From: Macropodus opercularis
Taxonomy: Eukaryota; Chordata; Actinopteri; Anabantiformes; Osphronemidae
Direction: 5' to 3'
Assembly: GCA_030770545.1 (NCBI GenBank)
Contig: CM061106.1
Span: 1,002,001-1,066,000, forward strand
Length of the DNA stretch: 64,000 bases
Every line of letters starts with the position of its first letter. Within the stretch, counting starts at the first letter, position 1. The notes beneath the pieces were generated by a model that saw nothing but the letters and a program-made list of their open reading frames with translations, was not told the DNA's origin and did no database searches. A program made the translations under genes and the position numbers. Below, in pieces: positions 22,744 through 33,389 of the stretch.

Positions 22744-24400
22744 CAGCTCTCGCCTGTGCTGCTTGTGTGTACGGACGTGTGTGTGAAGGCGTCTCTATGT
22801 ATGTTGATGTGTTTGGGAGTATCCCTGTCCAGCCTTTTACACACCTTCTGGTTTTCAAGCCCCTTTGTCCATCCACCAAACTCGGCTGACCCCCACTCTC
22901 AGTCTTGCACGGCCCCCTTCTCCCTTATTCTGCAGAGAAAGCGTGGTTTTCATACGGCAAAGAAAGAGCAAGCCTTCATTTAGTCAATATGTGTTAGCTA
23001 GAAACATTCACCCAGAGTAGACTGAATGCTACATGTTCATTTGAAACCTCCACCAGTAAGAGAGTCAATAAATTGCATCTTAATTTGTATCAGGACAGAG
23101 ATTTTTGTGTTCCCTCAGCAACTCAAAGGTTTTCAGAGAGAGAAAGACTAACGATCAGCTTTGCTTTATTGCACCACAACATCTACACACCTTTCATACT
23201 TGATATCACACATATTATTTTGTTTGATTTTACTTTCCAACAAAGGCTGCAATGCCTTGTTTTTTTGGACAGATGCTGGAGGGTAAGTGTCTGAATTTAT
23301 TGACCCGAACTGTTTGTCTGACTTTGTGCATTGAGAAATCTTGATGTTTTTACTAATATGTCTAATCAAATGTATCTTGATCTATTTTGAACAGGTTTGT
23401 TTGTTGGCATTTTAATAAGTTACTAGATAAATAAAAGTGGGCTGTCTGCTAAACTTTATTATTGAGGATCCCTGAGAGACGAAACCAGGTGAAATCAAAG
23501 GTTTTCAGTCACCTTCAGAATCTGAGTCGTGTCCTCGTTTTGTTTGCGTTTTAATATGTTACTACGAATGTTAATCTATATTTCTGTGTTATGAAATAAT
23601 GTAAAACAAATATCCAGTCTAAGATGGTTTGACGCTTAATCATCGCGTGCGTCTGCTCATTGTCAACAGGCAGACGGTGGACTTCAGCATCTTCGCGGCT
23701 CCCACAGCGGTTTGTCTGGAAGTAAGGAGGCCTCGAACGCACCATCACACGTGTCACACTGGAGTCAAAGTGCAGCTAACGGCTAGCGGCTAATGTGGCT
23801 AGCGCTAGCTTGTGTATTAGCGTAGCTCAGAAAGGCACCAGCGTAGATCGCCCCCATCTTAGTCTGGACCGGTTACGTTTTGGTGCCGGTTCGTAAAGTC
23901 GCATCTGGGCTCTGGAACCGAGAAGGCGGTGAAATCCGGTATTTTATGTAACTGACGGTTGAACAGAGCAAAGGACCGAGTTAGCTTCTGCTATTTGTAC
24001 AGCCCGGACTAGCGTTAGCAAACATGTTGTACTGTGCTATGCTAATGGTTTTAATATAATAATGTAAAAATACATATATAATATTTTATCAAAAAGCTAG
24101 TGTTAGAAAAGCAGTTTTTCACTCCCTCTGTACATTTTTGAAGAGAGAGAGAGTTCATTGTCGCTTTACTTTTCATCTTATCAGACTCGTAGTTCAAATA
24201 GCAAATCATTAGTAAAAAGGGACTTTTCCAAATGCAATTGATTAAGTTCTGCCATTAAACAGTATAGGAGACGTTTTCCAGGTGTGAGTCCACAAGGACA
24301 TAGATTCAAAGTTCCAGGGGCTAAAGCTGGAATATGTGTATTATATATGTATTTGTTGTGTTGAACTGAGTTTCTGTGTTTGGAACAGACACCACACAGT
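22744..24400. repeat. Segmental duplicate shared with 62157-63870
   Basis: Near-identical sequence over more than 1.5 kb, from 'gctctcgcctgtgctgcttg' through the protease promoter. Indels separate the copies: a roughly 60-bp stretch at 23155-23215 is absent from the 62 kb copy, and the 62 kb copy has an extra insertion at 63583-63735. This copy is the one that leads into protease exons. Confidence 0.9.
23765..24388 (+). promoter_or_regulatory. Likely 5' region of the protease gene (copy 1 of 3)
   Basis: GC-richer sequence with a GCTAGC cluster and 'gaaccgagaaggcggtgaaa' precedes the first recognisable protease exon. The same text recurs at 45950-46500 and 63125-63870. No TATA box is evident, so a dispersed-start promoter is inferred from position only. 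Confidence 0.4.
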
Positions 24401-26394
24401 TGTCTCCTGCTGCAGCACCGGCCTCCTCAGAGCACACGTATGTTTAATGTTCCACATGATATTGTTGTTGTTTATTATTGATGACTTCATTGCTGTAGCA
24501 TTAGTAGAGTAACGTGTGTGTCTCTGTCTCTTCCACCTTCAGGCCTCTCTCCCCATATGAGCGGTTTGTCGCGGGTACGTCATCGAGTGTCACATACACC
24601 TGATGACTCCACGCGTGTTCTGTGCGTGAGGTTATAGTTTATTGTGAGTCTTCATCTGTGGAAAAGGACACGTGATGTTTGTCATGTTTCAGGTTACCCA
24701 ACCTCGGCGATACCTGCTTCATGAACGCTGCCGTCCAGTTCCTCCTGTGGCTGAAGCCTTTCATGGAGGAGTTCAGTGTTCAGGTTGAGGTTGCCAGCAC
24801 CAGCTCCACCATGAGGTACAGCAGCTGGTCCGCAGCGTAGCACAGACGTTGGTTTGTCCACTAACGTTACCAGTCAGCATGAGGACCATCCTAGTTTCTT
24901 CACCTGCTCTTTCCAGGTTGTTTGGCGAACTTGTCCGTCTTGGCTTCTCAAATGACATCGATGAGAAGACAGAGGTCCTGGAAGCCCTGAAGCACATGGT
25001 TGCGCAGTACGAGCCGACCTTTGCCAAGGACGGACCAAATGTTGGTGCACGTCTTGTTTGTGCTACAGAGCAGACAGTGATGTACAGAATGTTTTTGTAG
25101 TGAAAACTCCTCTGTCTAAAACGCCGTTTCTTTGCAGGACTGCTTTTTGTTGGTCATGTCGGTGCTGGACATGCTGCAGTTGGTTTCCCTTGATCTGCAG
25201 AGAGCAGCCAACGCTCTTGGGCTCTCGTACGCATGTCCTGTCGCTGCTCACATCTCTGTTGAGGTCTTGAGCACCGTGACCTGCAGTCGGTATGAACTCT
25301 TTATAGTCTCATAGTGATGTGGACGTGTACTAGTTGAACCTATGAATAACATATATTATAACTTTGAGCTGTCATGTTATTGTGCAGGTGTGGGCAGCAG
25401 CTACCGACTCACCACGACTGCAAGAGCTTTTTCCTGGACCCCACGTGGAGTCCAGGAGGGTCAGTCCAGCAGTGTCTGGACGACTACCTGACAGTACGCC
25501 TCAGCCCCAACACTCAGCAAAGATAGAAACCAAAGCTGTTTGTGCGTTTGATCAATTGTAAGGTTTCAGCTAAAAGCTTCTTCTCCCGTGTTTCCAGTGC
25601 TTAAACAAGTGCAGCTGTGGAAATGAGGAGTCAGTGGAGCAGTGGTCGTTGTTGACCCTGCCAAAGTGAGTAACATCCTATTTCTCATCCCAAATGTCTA
25701 GAGACCTCATCGCAGCAGCTTCTTCCACTTGACTTCCTTTTTGAGTGAGTGATTTGACCACCTCTCCTCCATCTCTTTGGGTCCACAGTGTCTTGATCCT
25801 GGAACTCAGACGCACCGAGTTCAATGGCAACAAGATGGTGAAAGTGAGGACGCCCATGGAGTTGTCACGTGAACTGATGATTTCCAGCAGCCATGTGGAG
25901 GTAGGGCAGAGCTTCAGTAAAGGCCCGGTTCATTACACAATGACGTGATAACAATGATTATAGTGAGACACTTAGAAAGTAAGTGGTAAAATACATTTGC
26001 TGGACTATTGAATGTGTAAATCTAATGGTTGTTTGTTAACTGTGCTATTTTCCAGACAGCTTGTTACTCGCTTGTCACCACTATCAGCCATTTAGGGCCT
26101 ACAGCTGATTATGGTAAGTGTTTGTTTGTGTTACAGTCAACTGTGAGGTCAACTCAGGTTTTATGAATTCATAACCAAATGTTGTGTTTGTTCTCAGGTC
26201 ATTCCAATTGTGAGATTGTGATTATGCTACAGCGACTACGACGTCTACGTGAAGCCGGACTCCTTAAGAGAGAGAGACGCTTGTGTGCTGTATTATGAGA
26301 AACGAGGCTCGGCCGAAGCCTTGTTTCTCAGAAAACACACCTGTCGTGCTTCTCACGTGACTTGTCAGATGTTGAGCACCAGGTCCTGCTATCG
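24389..26394 (+). CDS. Ubiquitin-specific protease (USP catalytic domain), multi-exon
   Basis: A cysteine deubiquitinase that removes ubiquitin from proteins. Exons by GT/AG borders: 24389-24437, 24543-24574, 24693-24815, 24917-25040, 25138-25289, 25388-25493, 25598-25665, 25789-25900, 26056-26113 and 26198-26394. The Cys box is NLGDTCFMNA in exon 3. Zinc-finger-like cysteines are CSRCG across exons 5-6 and NKCSCGN in exon 7. The His box ADYGHSNCE spans exons 9-10, with Ser in place of the usual Tyr after GH. CYSDYDVYVKPD, the probable Asp box, follows. From exon 3 to exon 9 the frame is unbroken with matching phases. It breaks near 26220, and one base seems missing at 24692/24693 (exons 1-2 read PLSPYERFVAG, fitting just before LPNLG). 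The usual DAHEF motif is DCFLL. Loosely similar to the USP37/USP29 group; subfamily uncertain. Confidence 0.8.
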
Positions 26395-26589
26395 GTAAGA
26401 ATTCAGTGAGAAATATTTGCCTCATTACAATGTGGTGCAGATGTAACAATTAAAGCTGTGAATGAATGATTATTATTATTGCTGTTTCTTTAACCTGTCA
26501 TGTTGTTTGGGGCTGTGGGATGCAGTCCATGACGAATAACAACTGCTCCAGCTGTTTGACTACAAAAAGATGCTAAGGACCAGAAGAGT

Positions 26590-26720
26590 CAAATACAGTC
26601 AAACCACCATCCTGTGGCAGAGTCTGGGTATCTGGTGGTGAGAACCAATAGGGACTTGTGGCCAGTAACCAGTGAAGAAACCATCACTGCCCAGGCCTTA
26701 GGGTGAGACTGTAAATAACG
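26590..26720. repeat. Dispersed repeat shared with 58655-58745
   Basis: 'aaccaatagggac' and 'cagtaaccagtgaagaaa' occur in both places with similar surroundings. Likely a widespread interspersed repeat; class not recognised. Confidence 0.6.
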
Positions 26721-26794
26721 TTGATTGTGTACCAGCGAGTGGACGCCGGTTTGGTGGTCACACGTCATCGGAGCACTGGTCACTGTAGCTTCAT

Positions 26795-26985
26795 TCCCAG
26801 TGAGTAACGTCCCATTTCTCGTCTTATATGTCCAAAATCCACATCACAGCAGCTTCTTCCACTTCACTTCCTTATTGAATTAGTGATCTGACCAGCTCTC
26901 CTCCATTTCTTTGTGTCCACAGTGTTTTGATCCTCTGACTCGTCAGGTTCATTGTCACAACAACAAGACAATGACAGTTGTCTAA
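26795..26985 (+). pseudogene. Decayed internal duplicate of a protease intron and exon
   Basis: This stretch copies 25665-25840: splice donor, the intron with 'cagcagcttcttccact', the acceptor 'tgtgtccacag' and the start of the exon that encodes VLILELRRTEFNGNK in the original. Here the exon reads 'tgttttgatcctctgactcg' and soon stops, so it cannot substitute for the original exon. Confidence 0.75.
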
Positions 26986-26999
26986 GAGACTAAGTTGAC

Positions 27000-27180
27000 T
27001 AAGAGAAGCTCAGGTCTGTTGATTTGGATAAGAGCCTCAGACCGATCCTGACATGTCAAACCACATTTCCAGGATCCACATTCTAGTTCTGGTTGTTGTT
27101 GGAGGTCTTTAAGATGAGATGGAGCTTTATTATGAAGAGCTTTGTAGGTGAGGAGAAGAATTTTGAAGACCCATTTATTG
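27000..27180 (-). mobile_element. LINE reverse-transcriptase C-terminal scrap
   Basis: The minus strand reads FKILLLTYKALHNKAPSHL then KDL, matching the thumb-like end segment (FK.LLLTYKAL...APSYL.DL) seen in many fish non-LTR retrotransposons. Only about 60 codons survive. Confidence 0.65.
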
Positions 27181-27318
27181 TAGAGCCTTATGCTGATATT
27201 GAGTCTCGTGGTCTGCAATACATCAAATTACTGGAGAAGACTCATTGCGGTTTGGCGCCTGTTGTGTATTGTGTAATGTCTTGTTTTACACAGTGTTGTG
27301 TCGCGTGTTTCTTCACAG

Positions 27319-27363
27319 GGGGATCTACGTCTCCTTCTCAGGAAACGCCTCATTCTTCCAGAG
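27319..27363 (+). other. Possible upstream exon of the GT6 gene
   Basis: A 45-base segment between 'cttcacag' and 'gtaggt' stays open in two frames (one reads GDLRLLLRKRLILPE). GT6 genes have several small exons encoding the cytoplasmic tail, membrane anchor and stem, and this lies 690 bases before the first certain GT6 exon. Weak evidence. Confidence 0.25.
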
Positions 27364-28049
27364 GTAGGTTCAGTGAAATGAAACAACAAGTGGAGCGTTG
27401 GAGAGCTGACACATAAACCTGGGTAAAACACGCAAACGTGTTCAAACCCACTTTAACTTACATGTGTCTCCACCTTTGCCTTGATGGAAACTATTCAGAC
27501 AGTCAGCAAACGGTCATAACGTCCAGATGAACATGAAACAGGAAGAGGAAGAAGTGACTCCAGCTCTGCTCAAACTGATGCTGCAGTAACTGGAGCATCA
27601 TGTCTAAACGCATGCTGGCTCTGCCACACAGCAGGTCCTGGACCCGCAGAGAGTCACATGTGCTGTCTGTAGGATAGTGGTTTTAGTTTGTGGACCTTTG
27701 ACTACGACCTGTGTTGATGTGATCTCTGCTCTTTTCCAGAGTAAAGTATGATCAGCCAAGCGCACACAAAGGGTGAGCTGAGCAATAATAACATCCAGCT
27801 TATGGAACGTGAGGAAAAGCTTTAAAGACGATGTGATTTCAGGTTGTAAACACATTTAATAGAAGCGTTGGGCTTCTTCTGTTCTATTGTTTTAATGACT
27901 CCATCTAATTCCTGTTTAGTTGAGACGTCACTTTGTGCTTTGTCAGACGTCACGTTGTTTATTGGCTGAACCAGCCTTTCAGCAGGTGAAACGTTCAGAT
28001 GTTGCTACTGTTCAAGCTCACGCTCTCAGGACGTTCTTTACTCTCCCAG
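27364..28049. other. Spacer or intron before the GT6 exons
   Basis: No domain-like frame recognised. Further small 5' exons of the GT6 gene could hide here but cannot be pointed to. Confidence 0.35.
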
Positions 28050-30050
28050 ACGCACTGACGTGAACCCAGTGACCAACTGGAATGTTCCCCTGGTTTGGGA
28101 GGGAACCTTTGACCCTGTGGTTATTGACGCCATCTATCAGAAAATGGAGCCACGCATTGCTGTGGTGGTGTTTGCTGTTGGCAAGTATGTGCACAGGCAC
28201 CAACTATATGATGCTTATCCATGTGTCATAAACTAATAATTCATTCTTTCATGTGGACAGATACACCCGTTTCCTGAGGGCCTTCCTGGAGTCAGTGAAA
28301 AGCACTTTTTAGTTGACTTCAGGGTCACGTACTACATCTACACAGACCATGAGGAAGATGTTCCCACAGTAAGTCGTTCATTTATGTAGTGAGACACACC
28401 TGCAACAAACTCAGAGGTCGATGCAGAGGCTTTGCTGGACAAACTCTGGTGAAACTCCACCCGTGAGGCACATTGTGTCCTGTCTAATGTTGCTCCATCG
28501 TTTGCTGCCGTTGACAGTGTGTTTGTCAACCTGAATCAAACGCAGCAATAGTCTGTCACGTCCTGACCTCATGCCGTTCGTCCTGCGTTTTCTCATCTGG
28601 CTCAGGTTGAGATGGGTGAAGGCCGGAGCGTCTCTGTTGTGTCTGTGCCCAGTGCAAAGCGCTGCAGGATGTGGTGCTCGGGAGGATGAAGTGGGCCACA
28701 GTCACCATCCACAAGCAGGTAAACGCTGCTGAACGGGGCCTGACGCCAAGTCTGACACGTCTGAGTGGTTCCTGCTTGAAAACCTTGGTCTCTTTTAACA
28801 AGAACGGGTCATGACTCACTACCGGAATAAGTTAAATGTAAAAATGCTAATTGTTGTCTTTTATTTATATCGTTAATCAAATCTCTCTGTGTTGCTCTTA
28901 TTCCTTCGTGTTTCCTGTTTTCAGATCCGTAATGAAGCCGACCACCTTTTCATGATGGACATCGACAGCATCTTCCACAACCGCTTTGGGGCCGAGTCTC
29001 TCAGCCGACTGTCAGCTGTGCTTCACCGAGGCTACTACAAGGTTTCACTGTGGTTCCTTTGAGAGAACAGCTGAAATCCTGGAGTGTGATACAGACTCTA
29101 AGTAGAAGGGCCATGAAGTATAAGGCTTATTGTGCACGATGCTGCCAGAGCCCACAAAGCAACCAACTAGAAAACACTGAAGGTGCAGAGGCAGGAAGCG
29201 TCTCGTCCGCTCAGACGCCATCTCACTCATTTCACTCATGCAAAGAGACTATTTCTGTACAGAGCATGTGCACATATGATGTTTCCAGCATTTCCACTGC
29301 TGTGGCAGCTGCAGCTTCCTGCTCTTGTTCTTAATTCCTCCCTTTTGTCCGTAGACGACGAGAAATAACTTCCCTTACGAGCGTCGCCAGGAGTCCACGG
29401 CGTACGTCCCTAATGACGAGGGAGATACTACTACACTGCTGCCGTGTGGGAGACCTGGAGGACATGGACAAGCTGGTCCGGTAAACAAGCACATGAAGGT
29501 GGAATCATCTGCTACTGCAGCTAGTGGAGCTTATTCATTCCTGCTTATCAGGCAACTCGTTGTTGTCAAAGAGTCTTAACTGATGTCTTTAACTGATGTT
29601 TAGATTAATTATGCTGATTTGATTACTTTCTACCATTGAAGTTAAAACTCCCTCCCTTTTTCAGATACTGTTACGATCAGTCACAGGCCGACGCCAAGAA
29701 CCACATTGAAGCTGTGTGGCAGGAAGAGTCACCTCAACAAGTGCGGTGTCACTTTTCATTCCCACACACGTTTATTTGTGTTTCTTCTTATTAATGTTGA
29801 AACCCAGACTCGTACTTTATGTACCTGCTAGTTTGATTCACGCTGTGTCAGAAACCTTCATGTCCCACATACATATATCACACCTGCGTCTCTGTCCTGC
29901 AGGTACCTGCTGTACAACAAACCCACTAAGGTGCTGTCTCCAGAGTATCTGTGGTCCGATTATGATCAAGTGCCGTCGGACATCAAAGTGGTCAGGATCT
30001 CCCAGCTGGTCAAGAACTACGCCGACGTTCGGCCCAACGGTGGACAGTGA
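28050..30050 (+). CDS. GT6 family glycosyltransferase (ABO/GBGT1-like), frame-broken
   Basis: GT6 enzymes are type II Golgi proteins that transfer galactose or N-acetylgalactosamine in alpha-1,3 linkage to glycolipid or glycoprotein acceptors (ABO, GBGT1, GGTA1). Exons: 28050-28184, 28261-28368, 28606-28718, 28925-29041, 29355-29480, 29665-29740 and 29903-30050, ending in TGA at 30048. Hallmarks are WNVPLVWEGTFDP, the metal-binding DxD in MDIDSIF (exon 4), NNFPYERRQESTAYVP, AVWQEES and EYLWSDYDQVPSDIK, with an in-frame C-terminus ending NGGQ. Five breaks occur: near 28299, 28664, 29428, 29444 and 29730. Each fits loss of one base from a doublet (two bases or more at 29730). All splice borders are kept. 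The N-terminal anchor exon is not identified. Either a young pseudogene or an intact gene with sequence errors; I lean to the latter. ABO versus GBGT1 cannot be decided. Confidence 0.85.
28400..28540. repeat. Intronic repeat related to 30650-30790
   Basis: 'ctttgctg', 'ggacaaact', 'cccgtgaggc/gagg', 'gcctgtct' and 'ccatcgtttgctgcc' occur in the same order in both places. A decayed interspersed repeat. Confidence 0.55.
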
Positions 30051-30298
30051 TGGCTCAGCCATGGGTCAGGCCTTAATGCAGCCTTTATAGGTGGTGGAGT
30101 GTTGGGACGTTAGAGGCTGGTTTCATCTGTTGATTCATCGTACGCTCACTGGCCATTTTGTTGGTGACACTGCACAGGCTGCTCCAATACAGGAACAGTT
30201 TTTACGGTGATAGTTGGTCTTTACGTTTGTTACTGATGTCACACATTGGATTGGATTAAACTGTGCAGGTTTCCCTAAGATGTTATAGACCAGAACAT

Positions 30299-30320
30299 AA
30301 ATAAATAAAATAAATGAATG
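30299..30320 (+). terminator. Poly(A) signals downstream of the GT6 gene
   Basis: Overlapping AATAAA hexamers lie about 250 bases after the GT6 stop codon, a suitable position for 3' end formation. Confidence 0.45.
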
Positions 30321-31734
30321 ATAAAACTACAAATGTAATGACTGCACATTTATATCTGTGGTTGTAAATATTAACGTTCTGAAAATGGATAATACATTAG
30401 CAGAATGGATGGACAACGCAGCTGAGTGACGGGGCTGGAATCAATACGAGTAAAGGACGGAAAGTTCTCACCACTCTGGGCTCTACTCAAACGCTCATTA
30501 AAATCTCTGGAATCCTGAATAGACGGCACAGAAAGGTCAAAGGCTTAAGTCTAGTCAGACGCTGAATTACCGTCAGGTGAACAACTGGACTTGTTCTTGA
30601 TGAGCTACTGTCATGTTCACGCCTGGAACAAGTCATTTACAGAAGCTTTGCTGCCTCCTACTGGACAAACTGCAATGCAGCATTTTAGGATGATGTTTTT
30701 CCAAAGCATGAAACTAAACCCGTGAGGTTCATTATATTTGCCTGTCTGATATTGTTGGTCCATCGTTTGCTGCCAAAACAATCGTGACCCATTGAGGCGT
30801 GAACCCTGAAGGTGAGCTGTGAGTCAGCAGCACATCCTTAAAGTCCTGGAAGTTGGGTTGCAGAGCCTCCATGGATCAGGCCTGTTGGTGCAGCTCATCC
30901 CACAGATGCTGGCTTGGAGTGAACGTCAACTTTTCAGACTCACCTCAAGCATCTTCTTTCCTTCCCTGGTCCTGATGGTGGACAGAGGTCAGACCCTGAC
31001 TGGTCTGGAGCTACGCAAACCCAAGCACAACAACACTGATGCTGTGTGTTCAGACACATTCCTCTCAGCATCAGCATGAAGCACAAGCTCAATTGTCAGT
31101 AACTGAATATATTTTGAAAGGACATGAGAATTTTTGAAGCAACATGAAGAAAAGTCCTTTTAATTACTGTCCAGAATTATCTAACCATAATCATAATCTC
31201 TATTGGATTTAAGTCTTAAAATTTTAATGGCACTTTTAACTCCTCAACAGGAGAACTGGGAGCGTCCACATACGTCTGATACTGGACACTGTCCAACGTA
31301 AATGAGTTAATGTCACTGAATGAAAATGTCAGGATGAAAATACTAACTCTGCGTATTCCTTCATGTCTGACTGACACTTCAGAGGTTTCATTTAAATGAA
31401 AATGTGTTTACATTTATCCATATAGAGGTTTGTTAGGATATGATGTTGGATGGTTTTTGCAATATTAGTAAAAACGGTTAAAGAGTTTATCCTAATCCTG
31501 AAAACTATTCCTCACTTCTTTGGAAGAGATTATTATCAATAGAAATGAAAAAAGCTTGTAGCAGTGTTATCAACTGAATTTCCCAGAGTCCTGCAAACCT
31601 CCACATTGAGGTCTGTGGAGGTTCTGAACGTCACTATTCTGATGCTAGCACTGCCTGTCAACAAAGGCGACTCTGGTTTGGACACAGATTTGGTTTTCTG
31701 GGTTTAACAAAATGCTTCTATTCAACATGTCAAA
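30321..31734. repeat. Intergenic DNA with a decayed interspersed repeat (30650-31080)
   Basis: 30650-31080 resembles sequence I recall as a common fish repeat ('catggatcaggcctgttggt', 'catcccacagatgctgg') and shares its first part with 28400-28540. The remaining sequence is AT-rich with no recognised gene. Confidence 0.45.
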
Positions 31735-32190
31735 GCCTCTGAGGACATGAGTTCACCTTCCTACAAACCAAACGTTGCTGTGATTGGTCCATCATCACTG
31801 TGATCAGGTTGATGCTGAGCTGCTGCTTCTGTGTGTTTTCTCTGAGCTCCTCTCTCTCAGCCTCCTCTACACTCGGAGCTTTGTCTGCCTGGATGTGGAG
31901 CTTCCCGTCTGGATCCGTGGAGCAGCTGACGGCTTCAGGGTTCAGTCCTTCAGGCAGATCCAACTCCTGTCTGAACTCCTGCAGTCTGGCAGAGTAGGAG
32001 TCTTTCCCGTCCTCCTGCTTCTTCTCTGTCAGCTTCCTGCCCACCTGCCTGACAGACAGCTGCTCTGTCTGTCCCTCTTCCTCCAGCTGGTAGGAGACTG
32101 GCTGCAGGGCCACACTGCTGTGGAAAGGCTCCGTCTCCTCCAGGATCTGGTGTTGAAGTCTGGAGGTTTCTGTGCAGTAGATGCTAAATA
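31735..32190 (-). pseudogene. Hsp30-type small heat-shock protein relic
   Basis: The minus strand reads LEETEPFHSSVALQPVSY, then LSVRQVGRKL, TEKKQEDGK and FRQELDLPEGLNPEAVSC, then DGKLHIQA. These are the alpha-crystallin-domain signatures of the intronless Hsp30 small heat-shock proteins of fish and amphibians, which are ATP-independent chaperones induced by heat. The N-terminal part is absent. About 13 residues are missing just before LSVRQVGRKL, where the family has its first core strands, and a few more after it. With parts of the core strands gone, the fragment is unlikely to fold. The frame runs on without the usual end. A copy of its 3' flank lies at 22610-22680. Confidence 0.8.
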
Positions 32191-32334
32191 CACACATCAC
32201 CTATTTATTTGAAGTTATTTGGATATAAAGCAAAAGTGTCTGAAGTGTCCCTGGAGCTTCTGCTTCAACCTCTTAAACAAAGACCTGCTGTGTACGTTTG
32301 TTGACCATTGTAACATGAAGATATCACCTTTGTC

Positions 32335-32410
32335 AGTTCAGTTCAGTTCAAAACACTTTATTTGTCCCCAGGGGGAAGTTTGAGGCAGAGAGTAAAACAA
32401 CATCTCTGTA
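32335..32410. repeat. LINE/SINE 3' tail-like sequence
   Basis: 'cagttcagttcaaaacactt' is followed by 'tatttgtccccagggggaag', a form typical of the 3' tails of fish retroposons, ending here in a (CAGTT) direct repeat at the left. Orientation is minus if the simple repeat marks the 3' end. Confidence 0.5.
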
Positions 32411-32458
32411 TGCACCTGTATTACACAGATGATCAGCCTGAGAGTCCATGAGTCTATG

Positions 32459-32800
32459 GGAGGAAGTGGGAGTTAGGGCTGAAGAGGGTTCTAGTGTGGA
32501 GGCTGGTAGCTGAGCTTGGGTGGTGGTTGGGGTAAAGGGGTGGGGGTGTGAGGGGGCGTCCAGGCCGTGAGTGAGTCCCTGGGGTCAAAGGTGGAGGGTG
32601 GAGAGGGCTCTGACTGCTAGTCCAATAATTCTGGAGCCATCTCATCGTAGATGATGATGATGATGATGCCGGTGCTCCTGGCTGATGTGCTGTCTGTTGG
32701 AGAACGTCACCATCACTTTGGTTATTCCCACGTTCAGCTGCAGGGGCTGTCACACCACTCCACCATCCTGCAGGGCTGAGCCATGGTTCTGTACTGGTCC
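32459..32800 (-). other. Unassigned Pro/Ser-rich open frame
   Basis: Minus-strand frame preceded by an acceptor-like 'ccttctttcag' near 32800. It is rich in Pro, Ser and His (LHPPPLTPGTHSRPG) and includes a (CAT/ATG) triplet run at 32650-32668. It could be a terminal exon of an unknown gene. Composition alone could also keep the frame open; no family recognised. Confidence 0.25.
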
Positions 32801-33389
32801 TGAAAGAAGGCAGGATGAAAGAGTCACGAACATGCTCATGAAACAACACAAATACATTAACCAAGGTTATGGAGTGAGAAAAGAAAGATGCTGCTGAGTC
32901 CAGCTGCTCAGAAAGTGGCCTTTCAGGACTTTCTATAAATGTCATGAAGCAATAAATAAAACACCATCAGTACCACGTGTCAGCATCAGTGTGTAGTGAC
33001 CTTTAGCGTTGCCTCTAGTGAGTCCTGGTTTTCCTCTGGGCCTCCTCCTGGTGGGACGTGCCAGCAACACCTCTCCACTGCTACATGACCTACATCTCAC
33101 GGCTCCTACTGAGAGAGATGAACCGCTCTTAGTCTGGCCCGTCTCCTAGGAGCTGGTTGTCATGGAGACCCTACCAGGAGCATTTAGCCCAGACAACATA
33201 GCTCCTAGGATCATTCGGGCACACAAACTCCTCCACCGCGATAAGGTGTCGGTTCAAGGAGGAGAAAAACTAGAACACAAACGTTAGTAACAGCACGTGA
33301 ATATTATATTGATCTTTGTGTTTTGATAAGAAGCTTGTACTAACCTTTACTTTCTGCAGGCGGCACAGAGAACAGCAGCACCTCTGACC

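Noticed and set aside
23551..23757. 68-codon minus-strand frame repeated at 62903-63109 as a conserved small gene
   Set aside because: Conservation simply follows the segmental duplication; the frame lies in the putative protease 5' region and has no recognised domain.
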